Source of the DNA: Syngnathus acus
Lineage: Eukaryota; Chordata; Actinopteri; Syngnathiformes; Syngnathidae
DNA: 64,000 bases
Direction of reading: 5' to 3'
Assembly: GCF_901709675.1 (NCBI RefSeq)
Contig: NC_051108.1
Span: 4,188,631-4,252,630 of the forward strand
A program made the translations under genes and the position numbers. The notes below the pieces were generated by a model, which worked only from the letters and a program-made list of their open reading frames with translations, did not search any database and was not told where the DNA came from. Below are positions 43,493 through 56,715 of this stretch, piece by piece. Position 1 is the first letter of the stretch; the number at the start of each line of letters is the position of its first letter.

Positions 43493-44463
43493 CTATACAT
43501 AATATTCCTTGTCCTTGTCTTTGGGTCTCTTGTTGGCGGTGCTGCTTTTGGCGCCGCCGCTAGGCGCTTTATCTTTCACCACGGCGCCGTTGGTTTGCGC
43601 CGAGTTGCTGATGTAGTTGCGCGTCTCGTCCACCTGGTAGGACCCCTCGTCCCTGTTTCTGTACTTGTACATGGCGTAGAGGAGGATGAGGATGCAGAGG
43701 GCGGCAGCTGAGACAATGCCCACCACCATGCCCGTGGTGCTACTGGATTCCCGTATGACCTCCGAGGCCCCAGGCGGGACTCGCCGCACCACGCCGGGCA
43801 CTGTGGGTAAGGCGGCGGGCACCGTGCGCAGCATGGGCGAGGTGATGTAAGGACCCCGCGGCTTGGTGCCGTCCGAATCCAAAGATGTGGGGAGGGGCAG
43901 CAGGACTATGTCCGGCTGCGGGGGTTTGACCTCGCGGTTGTTCATTTTCCCAGCGGGCAGCTTGGGAAGTATGGCCGAGGGGGCCGCCGCAGCTGGCGTG
44001 CCCCGGGGGTTGGGTAGAGGCAAGGTGGGTGTAGTCCTACCTGCCTCAGAGGCTTTGCTAGGCCTCAAGTCCTTGGCCTCCCACTTGGGTGCGAGGGCTT
44101 TGTAGCCGCCTTCATAGGTTGAAGTGGTCAAGAGCTTATCTGTTACCAGGGAGAAGGTGTTGTCAAAATCTTCATCGTCAGTCGGGGGCAGGCTAGAGTC
44201 GAATGCTTCGCCAGAGCCAAACCCCGAAATCACCATGCCATCATCATCATCATCATCACCAACATCATCACAATCATCGCCGCCTCGGTCCGACAAGCAA
44301 GGTACCCCCGCCTCGGTGGCCATGGCCAAGGATTCTTTGGTGGTCTCGATAATGGTGAGGAGGGGGTGGAGGGTTGGGGGAAGGGAGATGAAAGAAGAAC
44401 GGGTGGATACAGAAGGGATGTCTATGGGATCCTCCATTAAAATGGGGATGACTAGCTCCCCTC
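43493..44463 (-). other. nrxn3: nrxn3 terminal coding exon (stalk, TM, PDZ tail)
   Basis: A 971-nt coding part with acceptor CTTTCCAG. It encodes [12 protein letters not shown], an acidic D-rich run near GDDDDDDG, the PTDDEDF and [11 protein letters not shown] blocks conserved in NRXN3, then the membrane anchor. The Asp run is encoded by a GAT-type repeat that is a likely length polymorphism. Confidence 0.93.
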
Positions 44464-47400
44464 CTGGAAAGTGACAAAGAGAAAGAGACAGACGTCAGGT
44501 GGCAGAAAGATTTCCCCGTACCAAAGAAGCAACAAAAAATAACAGATGACCAGAGAACGCAAAATGCAAAGCTCAACATAGGAAAAAAAATGATACCCAA
44601 AAATGAACATTAAGAAACTGAAAAGACAGTAGCAGTGCAAACAGAAAAAAAAGTTTGAACCAAACAAGGAACAGCCATTAGTAAAGGTATGAGTTGCATC
44701 AAAAGGCTCGAAGGGATGCATACGGGTGAGCCACAGCAAACTGACTCCATAACATCTGGAAGGATCCTCACAACTGGACTTTAGAGTTCCTCACTTTCCA
44801 CTCACTTGTCAATCATTAAAAGAAACATGCACATAGAAACAAACAATGTAGCCTAGTTCTTTTATTAGTACTAAATTAATCGATTTTCTTTTGGTATTCT
44901 TTGAAAAGAGCCTGAGCTCAATTTTGCCAACCAAAACAGCAGCACATAACCAGGAACATAAAAAGTCTCATGGATGATGAAGCCTTGACACCTAGTTCTT
45001 TCATTAGCACAAGATTTTTTTGTATTTATTTAAAAGAGCGGAATGTCTGAGCTCAATTTTGCTAACCAAAACAGCAGCACATAACCAGGAACATAAAAAG
45101 TCTCATGGATGATGAAGCCTTGACGCCTAGTTCTTTCATTAGTACTACATTTTTTTGTATTTATTTAAAAGAGCGGAATGTCTGAGCTCACTTTTGCTAA
45201 CCAAAACAGCAGCACATCATCATGGATGATGGAGCCTTGACGTCTATATGTGTCAATGGCAATGAATGAGTTAAATGTTCACCGTGTCCCAGAGGCCACT
45301 ATATTGTACAATTCCCTTTTTCTACTTTGTTTCAGATTTTTTTGACACGTAGGCCCGTCACACCGTCATTCTTTATTACTCTCTCTTTCCATTGCTAGTT
45401 CCTACAATTATGTTTCCAATAAATTGACAAGTGAGAAGATTGGCACAGGTTCCCTTGACCTAAAAAAAAACATCTAAAGTGTCATAAAAATGGTGACATC
45501 CTTCTGAAGGATGAATATCTACTTGCAGTAAGTTCCTTAAGAGGCTTGGTTCATTTCCTCAAATTTAAAGAATATCATTGTGCAAACCAAAACAAACTTG
45601 CTTCCATACAAAAGTCAAAATAGTCAAAAAATTTTTACGTGTGTAATCCACTGATCCAAGCCTATTAAAAAATAATTAGTTTATGCTGAACAGGCAACTA
45701 TTTCCCTCGTGAATATTAATAGGCTCCCCTATTTGCCCTGGCCTCTCTTGCCTTTTGACCTTTTTACCACAATGGCACAAAGTCATACGGCATTTCAGTG
45801 ACATCTGAATGTTTTCTTATTGTCACTCTGACATCCCAAATTCGGAAGAACGTATCTTTACACATGTTGGAATAGCATGTAAAAACCTTATTTAACATTT
45901 CCAGAGTTGGTAATAATTTCACACTGGATTTGAATATGACTATTTTCATTATTTCCAAGGAGGACGACTATTTTCCACGGCAGAACAAAATATAATCGAC
46001 ATCAGGAAGTTCCCCGATGTAACCCGATTGTTTAGTTCTAAAACATTCAGATGTGCATTGAAGCTACTCATCCTCTTGCCAAAGTAGCTTGTTTGTACAT
46101 TGCAAAGGCTCACAAACAGGGCACTAGAAAAAGATGCAAACCTTATGAAACAGCAACATGGGAGGGAAAAAAAAGAGAATGCAACAGAAATGATGGAAAG
46201 AAACAAAACAAAATAAAAGAATGAAAGCATTGCAAAAAAAAAGAAAAAAAAGTTCCTGTTAGAGCAAACATTGTTGAAACATTCACAAAGTAAAGCCACA
46301 GATAGAGCTATTCAGAAAGGGATCAGTAATAATTAAAGTAAAACAAAATCAGCTCGGAAAGAGAGAAACGACAAAGAAAATAATAAATCATAGAAGCCTA
46401 CAAAAGACAGTTTTGAAAGGAAGAAAGCATACCATCGGTTTTGTCAACTTACATCAACAAATTGCCCGCATGATTTTGGCAGGAAGAAAAAAAAAAGTTT
46501 ACAAAAGAAAGTTGGGTAAGAATGCCTTTGGACAAGTTATATGTAGATTACGCTTTTGGATTATTTTGTATATATAGATTTTTTTTTTTTTTTTTTTAGA
46601 CAGGATGGTACAGGGAGGCAACAACACATACACATCCACACATCATGACATGAAAAATAATTGTCACCATTCTCTTCAGGGTATATTTATATACACAGAA
46701 ATATTTTTATATATATTTTTAAGTATATAAAAAAATCTAGAATTTTTTAGTTAATTTTATACAGCCTCACTGGATGCCTTTTTTTTTCATTATCCTTACT
46801 ACCTTGTTCATTGGCTATGAACGAAATGACGGCTGTATATATCTTAGAATGTCTACGTTAAAGGATATGGGAGTGGGGGGGTGACGGGGGGTCGGATCTA
46901 TGAACATACTAGGAAGGAAATGATATAGATGGGGGTGAACGTGTACATCAGTTGCCATGTCCATGTAAAGGCGGCACGAAGCGGTCGGGCGGCATTAGAG
47001 CTTTTGGCTGTAAGGAAGGGAGGGGGTGGGGATATACAAACAATGAGCATATAGTACATGCCCATCTACAAAAGAGAACAGCACTCTCAACACTGACAGT
47101 TTTACAAACCCTAAGCTGCAACTTCTTTGCCATGCACCAAAGCCACCAAGTCATTACATTCCAATTCCAATCTCAGATAGGCATCAAGTGACAAGAAAAA
47201 TAGTAGAGATCAGCATTTAAACACTTTGCACAGGTAGTGGCTCGAACTTTGGAGGTGCTTTTTTTTTTTTTTTTTTTTTTTCTCTGCGCGTCCATTTCCG
47301 ATTTTCTTTTTTTTTCCAAATTCAAACTCTTTTGGGTGCGGATTCACAGAGAGAGAAAAAAAAAGGGAAGCTTCAGTCTAATTGGGAAAACAATCATAAG

Positions 47401-50400
47401 AAACATTGTCAGTAGTCATTCTTAGCAAATTATTCGAGATTTCAAATCTTGACATTTATAGAAAGAAACAAAGGTGCACATATATGCTTGAGAGCATATA
47501 TGTGTCCAAAGGACAAAATAAATAAATAAAAATAAATAAAAATAAATAAGCAAGAAAGAAAGGCATTAATTTTGTCACACTATACCAAAGATGAACAACC
47601 AGAAAGCACACACTGAGGAAGACAATAAGAAAGAGGAGGGACATTTTAAAGGTAAAGTGTCACCACCTTCCTTTAACTAATAATAAACATTATTATTAGT
47701 GAAATACATTTCTTTTGTTAGTATTTTAAACACAGGACAGGGCGTGCAATCTGGATGTACGTCAGAAAGGAGAGGAACATTTTTCCATATGTTTGTTTCA
47801 AATTGCACTATTAAGACGTTGGGTTAATGCATGCTTAAGTAAGTTGCATTTAGGGAGAGTAAGAGAACAGAATACCACTACAACAAGCTGGAGTTATGTT
47901 AAGGGTAGAGGCTTGACGGAAAAGGGGTGGGGGGTGCCTGTCACCAAGGGCTGCAGGATGTTTTCTCAGGCAAAGGAAGCATTGGTAAGCAATTCAACGA
48001 GGGATAAAGGAGCACCACATGTTAGTTTGTCCTATAACCCAGCAAAGGGTCAAAGTAGTCTAATTAGTCATTCATGAGCAACCAACAGCCTTCGTCTGAC
48101 AGATAAAAAGTTGAGGTCATGGGTTCCACAAGAGATCAAATGGAGAGTTTAGGATTTTTAATGAGGTGTGGCTACCAATATTTTCATTCAAGTATTTCTT
48201 TTTTATGAGGCAAGACTGTCTAGGAGGTTTTAAAAATGTCATGCAAATGTATAGCAGCTAACGAGAGAGAGAATTTGAGTTATTCTGTGAATTAGCGTGC
48301 TCGCTTAAAGTAGAGAAAATACAACTTCACTAACAACTGCCATTTCCAATTGATAAACTTTTAGCGTTTTTTTTAGCGTACCGTATTTTCCGCACTATAA
48401 GGCGCACCTAAAAACCTCCAATTTTCTCAAAAGCCGACAGTGCGCCTTATAATCAGGTGCGCCTTATATATGAAACAATATTGAGCCACTACAGCAGGCG
48501 TGTCCAAAGTCCGGCCCGCGGGCCAAATGTATATATCTTATATATGGACAAAGTTTTAAAATGGGCCATTCATTGAAGGTGCGCCTTATAATCCGGTGCG
48601 CCTTATAGTGCGGAAAATGCGGTAGTTCTCGTTGCATAATATTCAGATAGCATTGTGATGTATGCCAATCACACACATTACCACCTTGTCATATTTGAGC
48701 CTTAGCTCTGGATGCTCCGCTTTGCTAAATCAAATATTTTTCTTGCTTGTTCCCTCTCAAGAAATATGTTTGCAGTGCACAAGCAGTCAAAGTGACTCTG
48801 TTCAAGGTAAAATTGATCTCGCTCTGCTCTTGTTTACTTGGCAGATTTCGCACTCTGTTGTTTGCTTTGTTTTTTTCTCCACAAAGCATTTGCTAGAGAG
48901 AAACCTGCTGCAGTCAAAAAAGGGCTTCAAATAGAGGTTGAGGACCTTGATGTTCTGGTAAACATTTTAATCCTAGCTAAGCACTTGCACAAGCATTTTG
49001 CATCTTCTCAGTAAACACGGAGCTTTGGCTTTGCTTGCCTACCCAAATTTTGTTTGTGTTCCACGCTTGTCCAGATGGACGCGATTGGACGGATGAAAGC
49101 GCAGCCTCGACGAAAATATTCTAAGTCTCCGTTTCACTCGACACACAGCAGCTTCTCTTTTTTTAAAGAGAGACACGTAGGGGGATACAATCTCAGCACT
49201 GGCGCCTTTTATCGGTAAAAAAAGAATAATCTTTAAGAGTAGCAGAACTGATCATTTTCTCGAGTGAGAGCATTTCACCGACTGGTTTTTAGAGGTATTT
49301 TCTCATCGCCCTTGAGGGGAAAAAAAAAATTCTCATATATTACACCTACAGGCTTCCGAAGCAATATTAAGTAAATAAGTCTACAATCTTGATCGGCTGA
49401 CAGCCTCAGCAGTTTAAAGGTCGCAGATGCAGAAATGTGTTGAATGGCACTTCTCTTCACTTTCCCATTTGCCGTGTCTATCCTGCATTTGCTGAACCGT
49501 CCAAATGGAGATGAATCCTGACCGCGAGTAAGGGATTTAACCACGTGGGCATACCATGAAAGCTGGAGCGCCAGCACTAACCAAGTCAATGTGATTTCAA
49601 CCCTGAAAATTGTGAGTCAGTAATTTGAGGACTTGAGGACTTGCATTGTGCTCAGAGACCTGCTGAAGCACTTTTATTCACCTCTCACATGTAACAGGCT
49701 GATTAGCAGATGGCCATGAAAGGACGGGCTGAATATTATATTGATGCCTTCAAATCACCTTGAAAAAGTAACAGGACTGCTGACGATTAGTTGATATTTT
49801 TACACATGACATTGAAAAAGTTCAGGCCTATTTTTATTAATACGCGGTGCATCTGAGATTCTATCACCTGTCAGTTTTTCCACGTTGACTTTATCCAAAG
49901 ACTGGACATTGTGTGTGTGTGTACATATGCACATGTAAATATACATATACACACATACGACAGATTAATTAAATCAAGGACCAGCAGATTCGTCAACAGC
50001 TTTTACCCTACAGCAGTAGTCACACTAAATGCTGCTAAAAAAAATGATCATCTGCTCATTGAAACACAGCGGTGAGCAGAAGAACAGCTGTAATCTACAT
50101 ATTACTTTTACATGTCTACATTTTAACTGTGCAATATGGGGTGTGCAATTAAATGTCACTTGTTTGTGTATGTTTTTTCTGTGGTTTTTAGTTTGTAAAG
50201 ACTTTTAGCTTGTATTTTATTTTTATTTTAGCAGATGCACTGGTCGGTTGGCACTTTTAAATTTCGTTGTACATGTGACAATGACGATCTATTCTATTCT
50301 ATTCTATAGCTGCAACACAATTAAAACAATTAAATTGAGTGTCCAGTGTCATTTTCATGGTTGTTTTAGGTCACTACTTGTAATGCAAGTGGGCACAAAT

Positions 50401-53400
50401 ATCCTTGTTTGCTCTCTTGTGGAACCCACATGGGATAAAAAAGGGTTGAACATTTTTTTTTTTATAATATAAAGAGAGGACAGACAACAGAACCATAAGA
50501 CACCCACACACAGCAGACAGGACTGAGAGACATCACAACAAGTTCAAGCATAAACGCAAGACATCTCAAAGGGAGGAGCAGGCCTGCCGCTGTGTTCCCA
50601 CATTCTGCACAAGCCTGCTTGGTGAGGAGGTTAGCAGACAGAGAAGTAGCAGAATGGAGGCCAATCATATACATGCAGAAGCTGGGCCATGTCGAGAGGA
50701 GGAGGAGGAGGGGGGGGGGGGGGGGGGTTATTTGTTAGTTTCTGGAGCTGCACTACGGTCCAATACAGGGTACATGCCACAAATGCCTTCTACTTGGAGC
50801 AACAGATAGAATAGAAAAACAGATATACTTTGTAGCAATAAAAGTCTTTTTATGCCATCTGCATTCAAACAGTATATGCAGAGAGGCGGGACAAGAAGAT
50901 GGGTGAGTGTGGATGGAGGTGGCAGGGGAGTCATTCTTTCACACACACACACAACTTTCTTCAGACAGAATGGGGTCGCCTGCATGAGGCAAAACAAAAA
51001 CATGATGGCAATAAAAGATTTTGTTGCCTTTCATTTCCCTAAGTTGTTTCGACAATGAGGGGATATGTTTGTTTCGAAGCCATATGGCACAAAATAATAA
51101 ATCAACACAAACTTGATGAGGAGGAGAACTTTGAATTTTTCCAACCACCAAAATTTCATGCGGCACAAGATGAGGCAAAAACGGGAGGAGCGGCGGCTCT
51201 ATCCTTGCTTGGAGGATGTGACGACGGATGATGAGAAAGACACCCCACAAAAAAAAAAAAAAATGCCCTGGTCGCGTCCCATACTACTTCAACCATCCCC
51301 GCCAAAACAAAAACGATGAAACAAACACAAATCAAAAGCTGAACCATAATCAACACAAACAAATGTGCATCACAGAAAACCAAAGCAAAATTAAAACAGA
51401 ATGTAAATCCAACACCAGGTCATGCAACTGCATACGGCTGAAAGTGGGTCAAGAAATGAAGAAATGAATTTCTGCGTCAACATGGTGAAATGTACGATCC
51501 GGGTACATAAAAGTGTGGACTTGTATGTGAGTCACCAATGTATATGAGGGAAGGCTATTGTGTTTAATTCACACTACAACCCTCCATATTTGACAAAACT
51601 TGGGTTTGAGTATTATTATTCCACCTCAATATTCTCTTAATGTCATGACAGTTTTTCGTTAGGACTGGTGTTGTTAGCAATAGTCACAATAATATATTGA
51701 CAAAAAAGCAATTGCGTCACTACAATTATATAATTAACCAATAAGGGTTTAATGTCTCGTCTCATGTGACTTATTCAAGGTCATAATGGCGTGCAATAAA
51801 GTAGCAAGGACATTTCAAGAAAGAATTCTTTTTATATTGTTAATATATGAATACAAGTCTGTTACTTTAGGTCACATTATCTGTGTCACCAAAAAAGGAA
51901 AATAATTGACTGTATTCTCTAACTTTATTATAAGCAGGGGCGGAGCTATGTGGTGGCCATCTCGATTATTGCCCCCCCTCAGACTACTCACACACCTATG
52001 GGGAATTTGCATTTTCTTCTGCTAGTGCAGGGGTGTCAAACTAATTTTTTTCGTGGGCCGTATTGTAGTCATAGCTTCTTTGGGAGGGCCATTATGACTG
52101 TCAACCCAAATAAATGTATGAGCACCTCATATTATATACAGTAAAAGCTACAAAACAAACTGACAAATAACTCGTTTTCAAATCAGACGAGTAAAAACTG
52201 GTCAAATATTAAAAAAAAAAAAAAAGAGATATTAAAAGTGGAGACAATTTGCAATTCTAGTAATGACACACGAATTTGATGCACAATTTGTCTTCGCGGG
52301 CCACATAAAATGATGTGGCGGGCCGTATCTGGCCCCCGGGCCTCGAGTTTGACACCTGTGTGCTAGTGGATGGCACGCTTACATGACCACCTCTCACTAA
52401 AGTGTTCCGTCAACTTGGCCACCCCACTGAAAACAAATTCCACTTACAACCGTCAATTCCAAACAATACGACCACGATCCAAGCTCAACATTAAGCAGTG
52501 TTGTCATTTGAGCAGTCAAACCCAAGCTTCCTCAAAAATACTCCTTTCCAATTTTTTCGCATCCCATTTAAAGTGTGCGTGTTGCATAAATAAATGTGTT
52601 TTCGTGTTGTGTACAGGGAAGAGACAATGCGCACAGAAATTCGAGGATATCTGTTCTCTATTAGAATGTTTCAGGTAAGGCAGACCTCCAACAAAAGGAA
52701 ACAGAGGTACAAACAAGAGAGAAGGAATAGGAGGAGGAGGTAAGGGAGGAAGAGGCTCTGTTGCAGTTAGTCTGCTACATACCACGGTGTCTATGCTGAA
52801 AGCATCTTTGTTCTCCAAACAAACTCAAAATGTATCCTCGGTCAAAGGAGACACACCCACAGCAAGAGGAACTCAGGAAAAGGACGGATACATTTTGTAG
52901 CATCAGTGCGGGTGGCATGGGGGCTGGATGCTAATTTTGCACTTTAGCAAGTAAAGCTGCCTCTCCACTCAATGCTGAGAGACCAAAATTAGTATCAGCA
53001 TGCCATCATGTCAGTAACCAGTGTGACCCCCGCAGCTAAGTGTAACTTGGATGTTGGAATCGTTCTAATTTCAAGGGCCTGATTTACTCAAGGTTTGCAA
53101 GTAGGCGAAAATATTACGCAGGATGTTCGGAATGAGTTAAAACAAACAAAATCTGGCTTTTATTTTGTTGTAATTATCTTTGCGATTGATTTCTGTCATC
53201 CACTAACACTTCACTTGCACTCCCAAATTTTTCGTACAGCTCTCGCAATCGAACTCAAAATTAGCACGCACTATTTGAAATTTGAGTAAAAAAATTGCAA
53301 CGTTAGTAAATGTTAGGGACTAAACCGATTAGTCGACGAGTTGACTTGATTATTCCACGTCAAAATTGAAAGGTAACTACATTAGCGTTATAGTGAGTTG

Positions 53401-56400
53401 TATTTTAATTTTATTCTTCACAGTTCTTCATGCGGAATGGACTTCAATTATAGTTTTATCAAATTACAGTCGACTGCAAAAAGTCGCTATTTTAGATCTT
53501 AGTAAATCAGGCCCTTATATAAGTGTTTATTTACAAATAAGTGTAACATTTACTTTACTGTCAATGTGCATATAAACTAAATTTACCTACACAAAGTTCC
53601 GAAAATTGATACTTAAAACCACACACAAGGATTTAGTAGGAAATTATATGAAAAAGTTCCTTGAATATATTTAAACTTAAATTTTGGGTAGGATTCGGAA
53701 AACGTATATAAAAAAAATACTGTACACATATTCTAGTACAGTACAAAGACACACAACAGAAAATTAATTCACTAATTTAATCCGTAAATAAATGCAGTGC
53801 AGTTTAGCCTCTGGCTAACGAACATCCTTTGGCGATATACATTAGCATACTGATTTTAAACAGCTTTTGAAAATATAAATATACTATACACATTATCAGA
53901 GGCTAATTTTAAAAAAAACTAAAAGTGGACCAGAAATGGTCCCATATTTTTTTTTTTTTTATTAGCCTATTTGGGATTATTATATTTTTACACTTATATG
54001 ATATGAATATCACTTTTCGGTACAGTTTTTTATTTAATCATTATTTCCTAGTAGAAAATCACAGTACAAACGCATTGGGAGTGAATCACGAAACAGATGT
54101 CTTAGTTCCACTGTTGCGTACCAATAAATTTTAACCAACTTCGTATTTACACTTTTTCAAATTTATTTTAGATTATATTTGATCACAAAATCCTACTAAA
54201 TTTGTGTGTGACAATGTTTTAGAAGGTCGCTATTTTTCAACACTGTCTTTTTAAGTTACACTTGAAGCTCTAATGGGACATGATGCTAAGAGGAAAGGCT
54301 CCTCAGAAGCAGAAAAATAAAAAATCAAAAACAATTGGGGGGGAATCTGACTCGGGTTCCGAGCAAGCACAATTTGACACACTCATCCCACCTGTGTGTC
54401 CGGAATCGCACTCTTCCAGATCCTCGTCATCACTAGAGCATTCGGCTGATGAAACTATGTCATCTGTTGTCTGTGGAAACACAAATGCAAACAAACACAC
54501 ACAAGCACACACGTATAAACACAAAGTAAGTTTTAAACAGGACTATTTAGGACACAGTCATTTCAGTGGAGATACCTAGCTAGCTATAAAATAAGATGTA
54601 AGATGATGGATGGACGGATGGATGGATGAAAGGAAGGAAGAAAGGAAGAAAGGAAGGATGGATGGATCGTGGAAGGAAGAAAGGAAGAAAGGAAGGATGG
54701 ATGGATAGAAGAAAGGAAGGAAGGAAAGAAGGAAGGAAGGAAAGAAGGCTGATGGATGGATGGAGGGAGGGAGGGAGGGAGGGAGGAAGGAAGGAAGGAA
54801 GGAAGGAAGGAAGGAAGGAAGGAAGGAAGGAAGGAAGGAAGGAAGGAAGGAAGGAAGGAAGGAAAGAGGGAAGGATGGATGGATGGATGGATGGATGGAT
54901 GGATGGATGGATGGATGGATGGATGGATGGATACAAAGATAGGTCACCAACAAAAACAAAGCACAGCATTTAGGATGGAATTAAATACCATTCACAATCA
55001 AATTTAAACATAAAAAATACAGTATACAATAAATACAAAATAGGTATAGTGACAGAGAGAAGTAAGAATTGTTAATTTATTAGATGTGGCATTGGCGGGT
55101 ATTGGGTATGAGTGCATAATTAACCCATGCAGCTTTTTTTTGTGAACCTTTTATAGGAAGGGGCTTGAAAATTTACTGTTGACTAAAGACTGGGAAACAG
55201 TTGAGGTTATTTGTCCACCTGTCTTGACTTTGACATTCAACTTCTTTTTTTTTTTTTTTTTATTACCCACTTCTAACACACACCTTGCCTACCTACACTT
55301 AATGGCCTTCTCCTTCTCCCTGCAACAGTCCTCTTTCTTTTCATCTTTTGGAGGGGAAAACCGAGAAGGACAAGATCGGAGGATGTAGGTTGTATTTCAA
55401 GCTGTGCCGAGCAGTCGCTGTTTATTAGAATGAATCAGCAGGGTAATAAAGCAGGCGCTGTCACCGAGCAGGGTTATGAAATCAGAACACTGATTGAGTT
55501 TTGCAGTGGTGCTGCGTGCATGGGGCTCTAAATATCATTGGCTTTGACAGAATAATGAAAGGCGCACCCCCCTTAGCTCAGAATGCTGCTTTGAAAAGGT
55601 CCGCCTGCAGAGCATACTTGAGATGTGGATAAGGCATATTCCAAATATTTCCTATTCCCAACATGTAGGAACATGTTTGTGCACACTTTGCACCTAATTA
55701 AGTGCACAGGCATTAGGAGGCTGGAAAGTGGTGCGTTTAAGCAAAATTGATGTAAATTACAGACCTCCGGTAAATGTAACATTATTTATTGAAGCCGCAT
55801 TATGGGTGTAAATGGCTTGGTTATTGCTTGTTATGATGATGATGATGATGATGATGATGTTGATGACAACAGATGTGGGCGCCGAGGACACAAAGACATG
55901 AAATGGACACTTCAGAGTAACTTCCGGCAATTTCCACCTGTATGCTTAAATTCTTACACAACACAGAGTATAAAGATTAAAAATCAAATACGTGATTAAT
56001 TTTACTTAATTCCTGCTATGGCAATTATTTACAGTACATGGTCTTCTCTTTGCCACTGTTTCAGTTGGAGTGACAAAATGAGTTGAAAGGTTCTACAACC
56101 TGAATATTTTGAACTGAGCTAGTGTTAGATTGAAGACTAAATGTTATACAGATTAAGAATTAAATGTTAAAGTTAAGGTAGTCTTTTGTGTTTTACAACC
56201 TTTAATTCAAAATGTAATCCAAATCTACTCTCCTTCCATGTAAGTGATGGAGGCAATAAACATAAATTCTCCCTCATTTGATTGCTGCATCAATTCCACA
56301 AAATTACTTAGTTGTGGTAAAAAACACATGAATAATTAATTTGTAAAATGTCATCCTCCTTTGCATTAATCATCACCCAAGAGGTAGCTTTCAGTTTCAA

Positions 56401-56681
56401 ACCGGTCAGTGACCCCTTAAACGCCACGTCATCTAAGTGGCTGATTGCGTTTCTGAGAAAAAAGCTTTCAAGTGACATGTTTGACATTTGCAAGCCGGCG
56501 AGATGTAAGTCTATTCATCTTCATGAAACGCATGATGCATCTATGCCTCAGGGGTTGTGATTGAAGCACTTCTCATGAAGGCCCGAAGGTGCGTTTGCCT
56601 AATATAGAGCTAAGGAAGTGACATGCAAAAAAAAAGAATCAAATAAAAAAAAAAAAAAAAAAAGCCATAGACTGATGTTGT

Positions 56682-56715
<34 letters not shown>

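Larger units (their letters stand above)
44464..54391 (-). other. nrxn3 penultimate intron (about 9.9 kb)
   Basis: It contains a three-copy tandem repeat (44854-45243), poly-A/T tracts, an ACCGTATTTTCC MITE (48379-48624), a poly-G tract (about 50710-50727) and a family A hAT MITE (52028-52360). No exon was recognised in the remainder. Confidence 0.6.

Noticed and set aside
54576-54973. Long open frames on both strands across the GGAA/GGAT tract
   Set aside because: Tetranucleotide repeats stay open in several frames. The proteins are pure low-complexity repeats.
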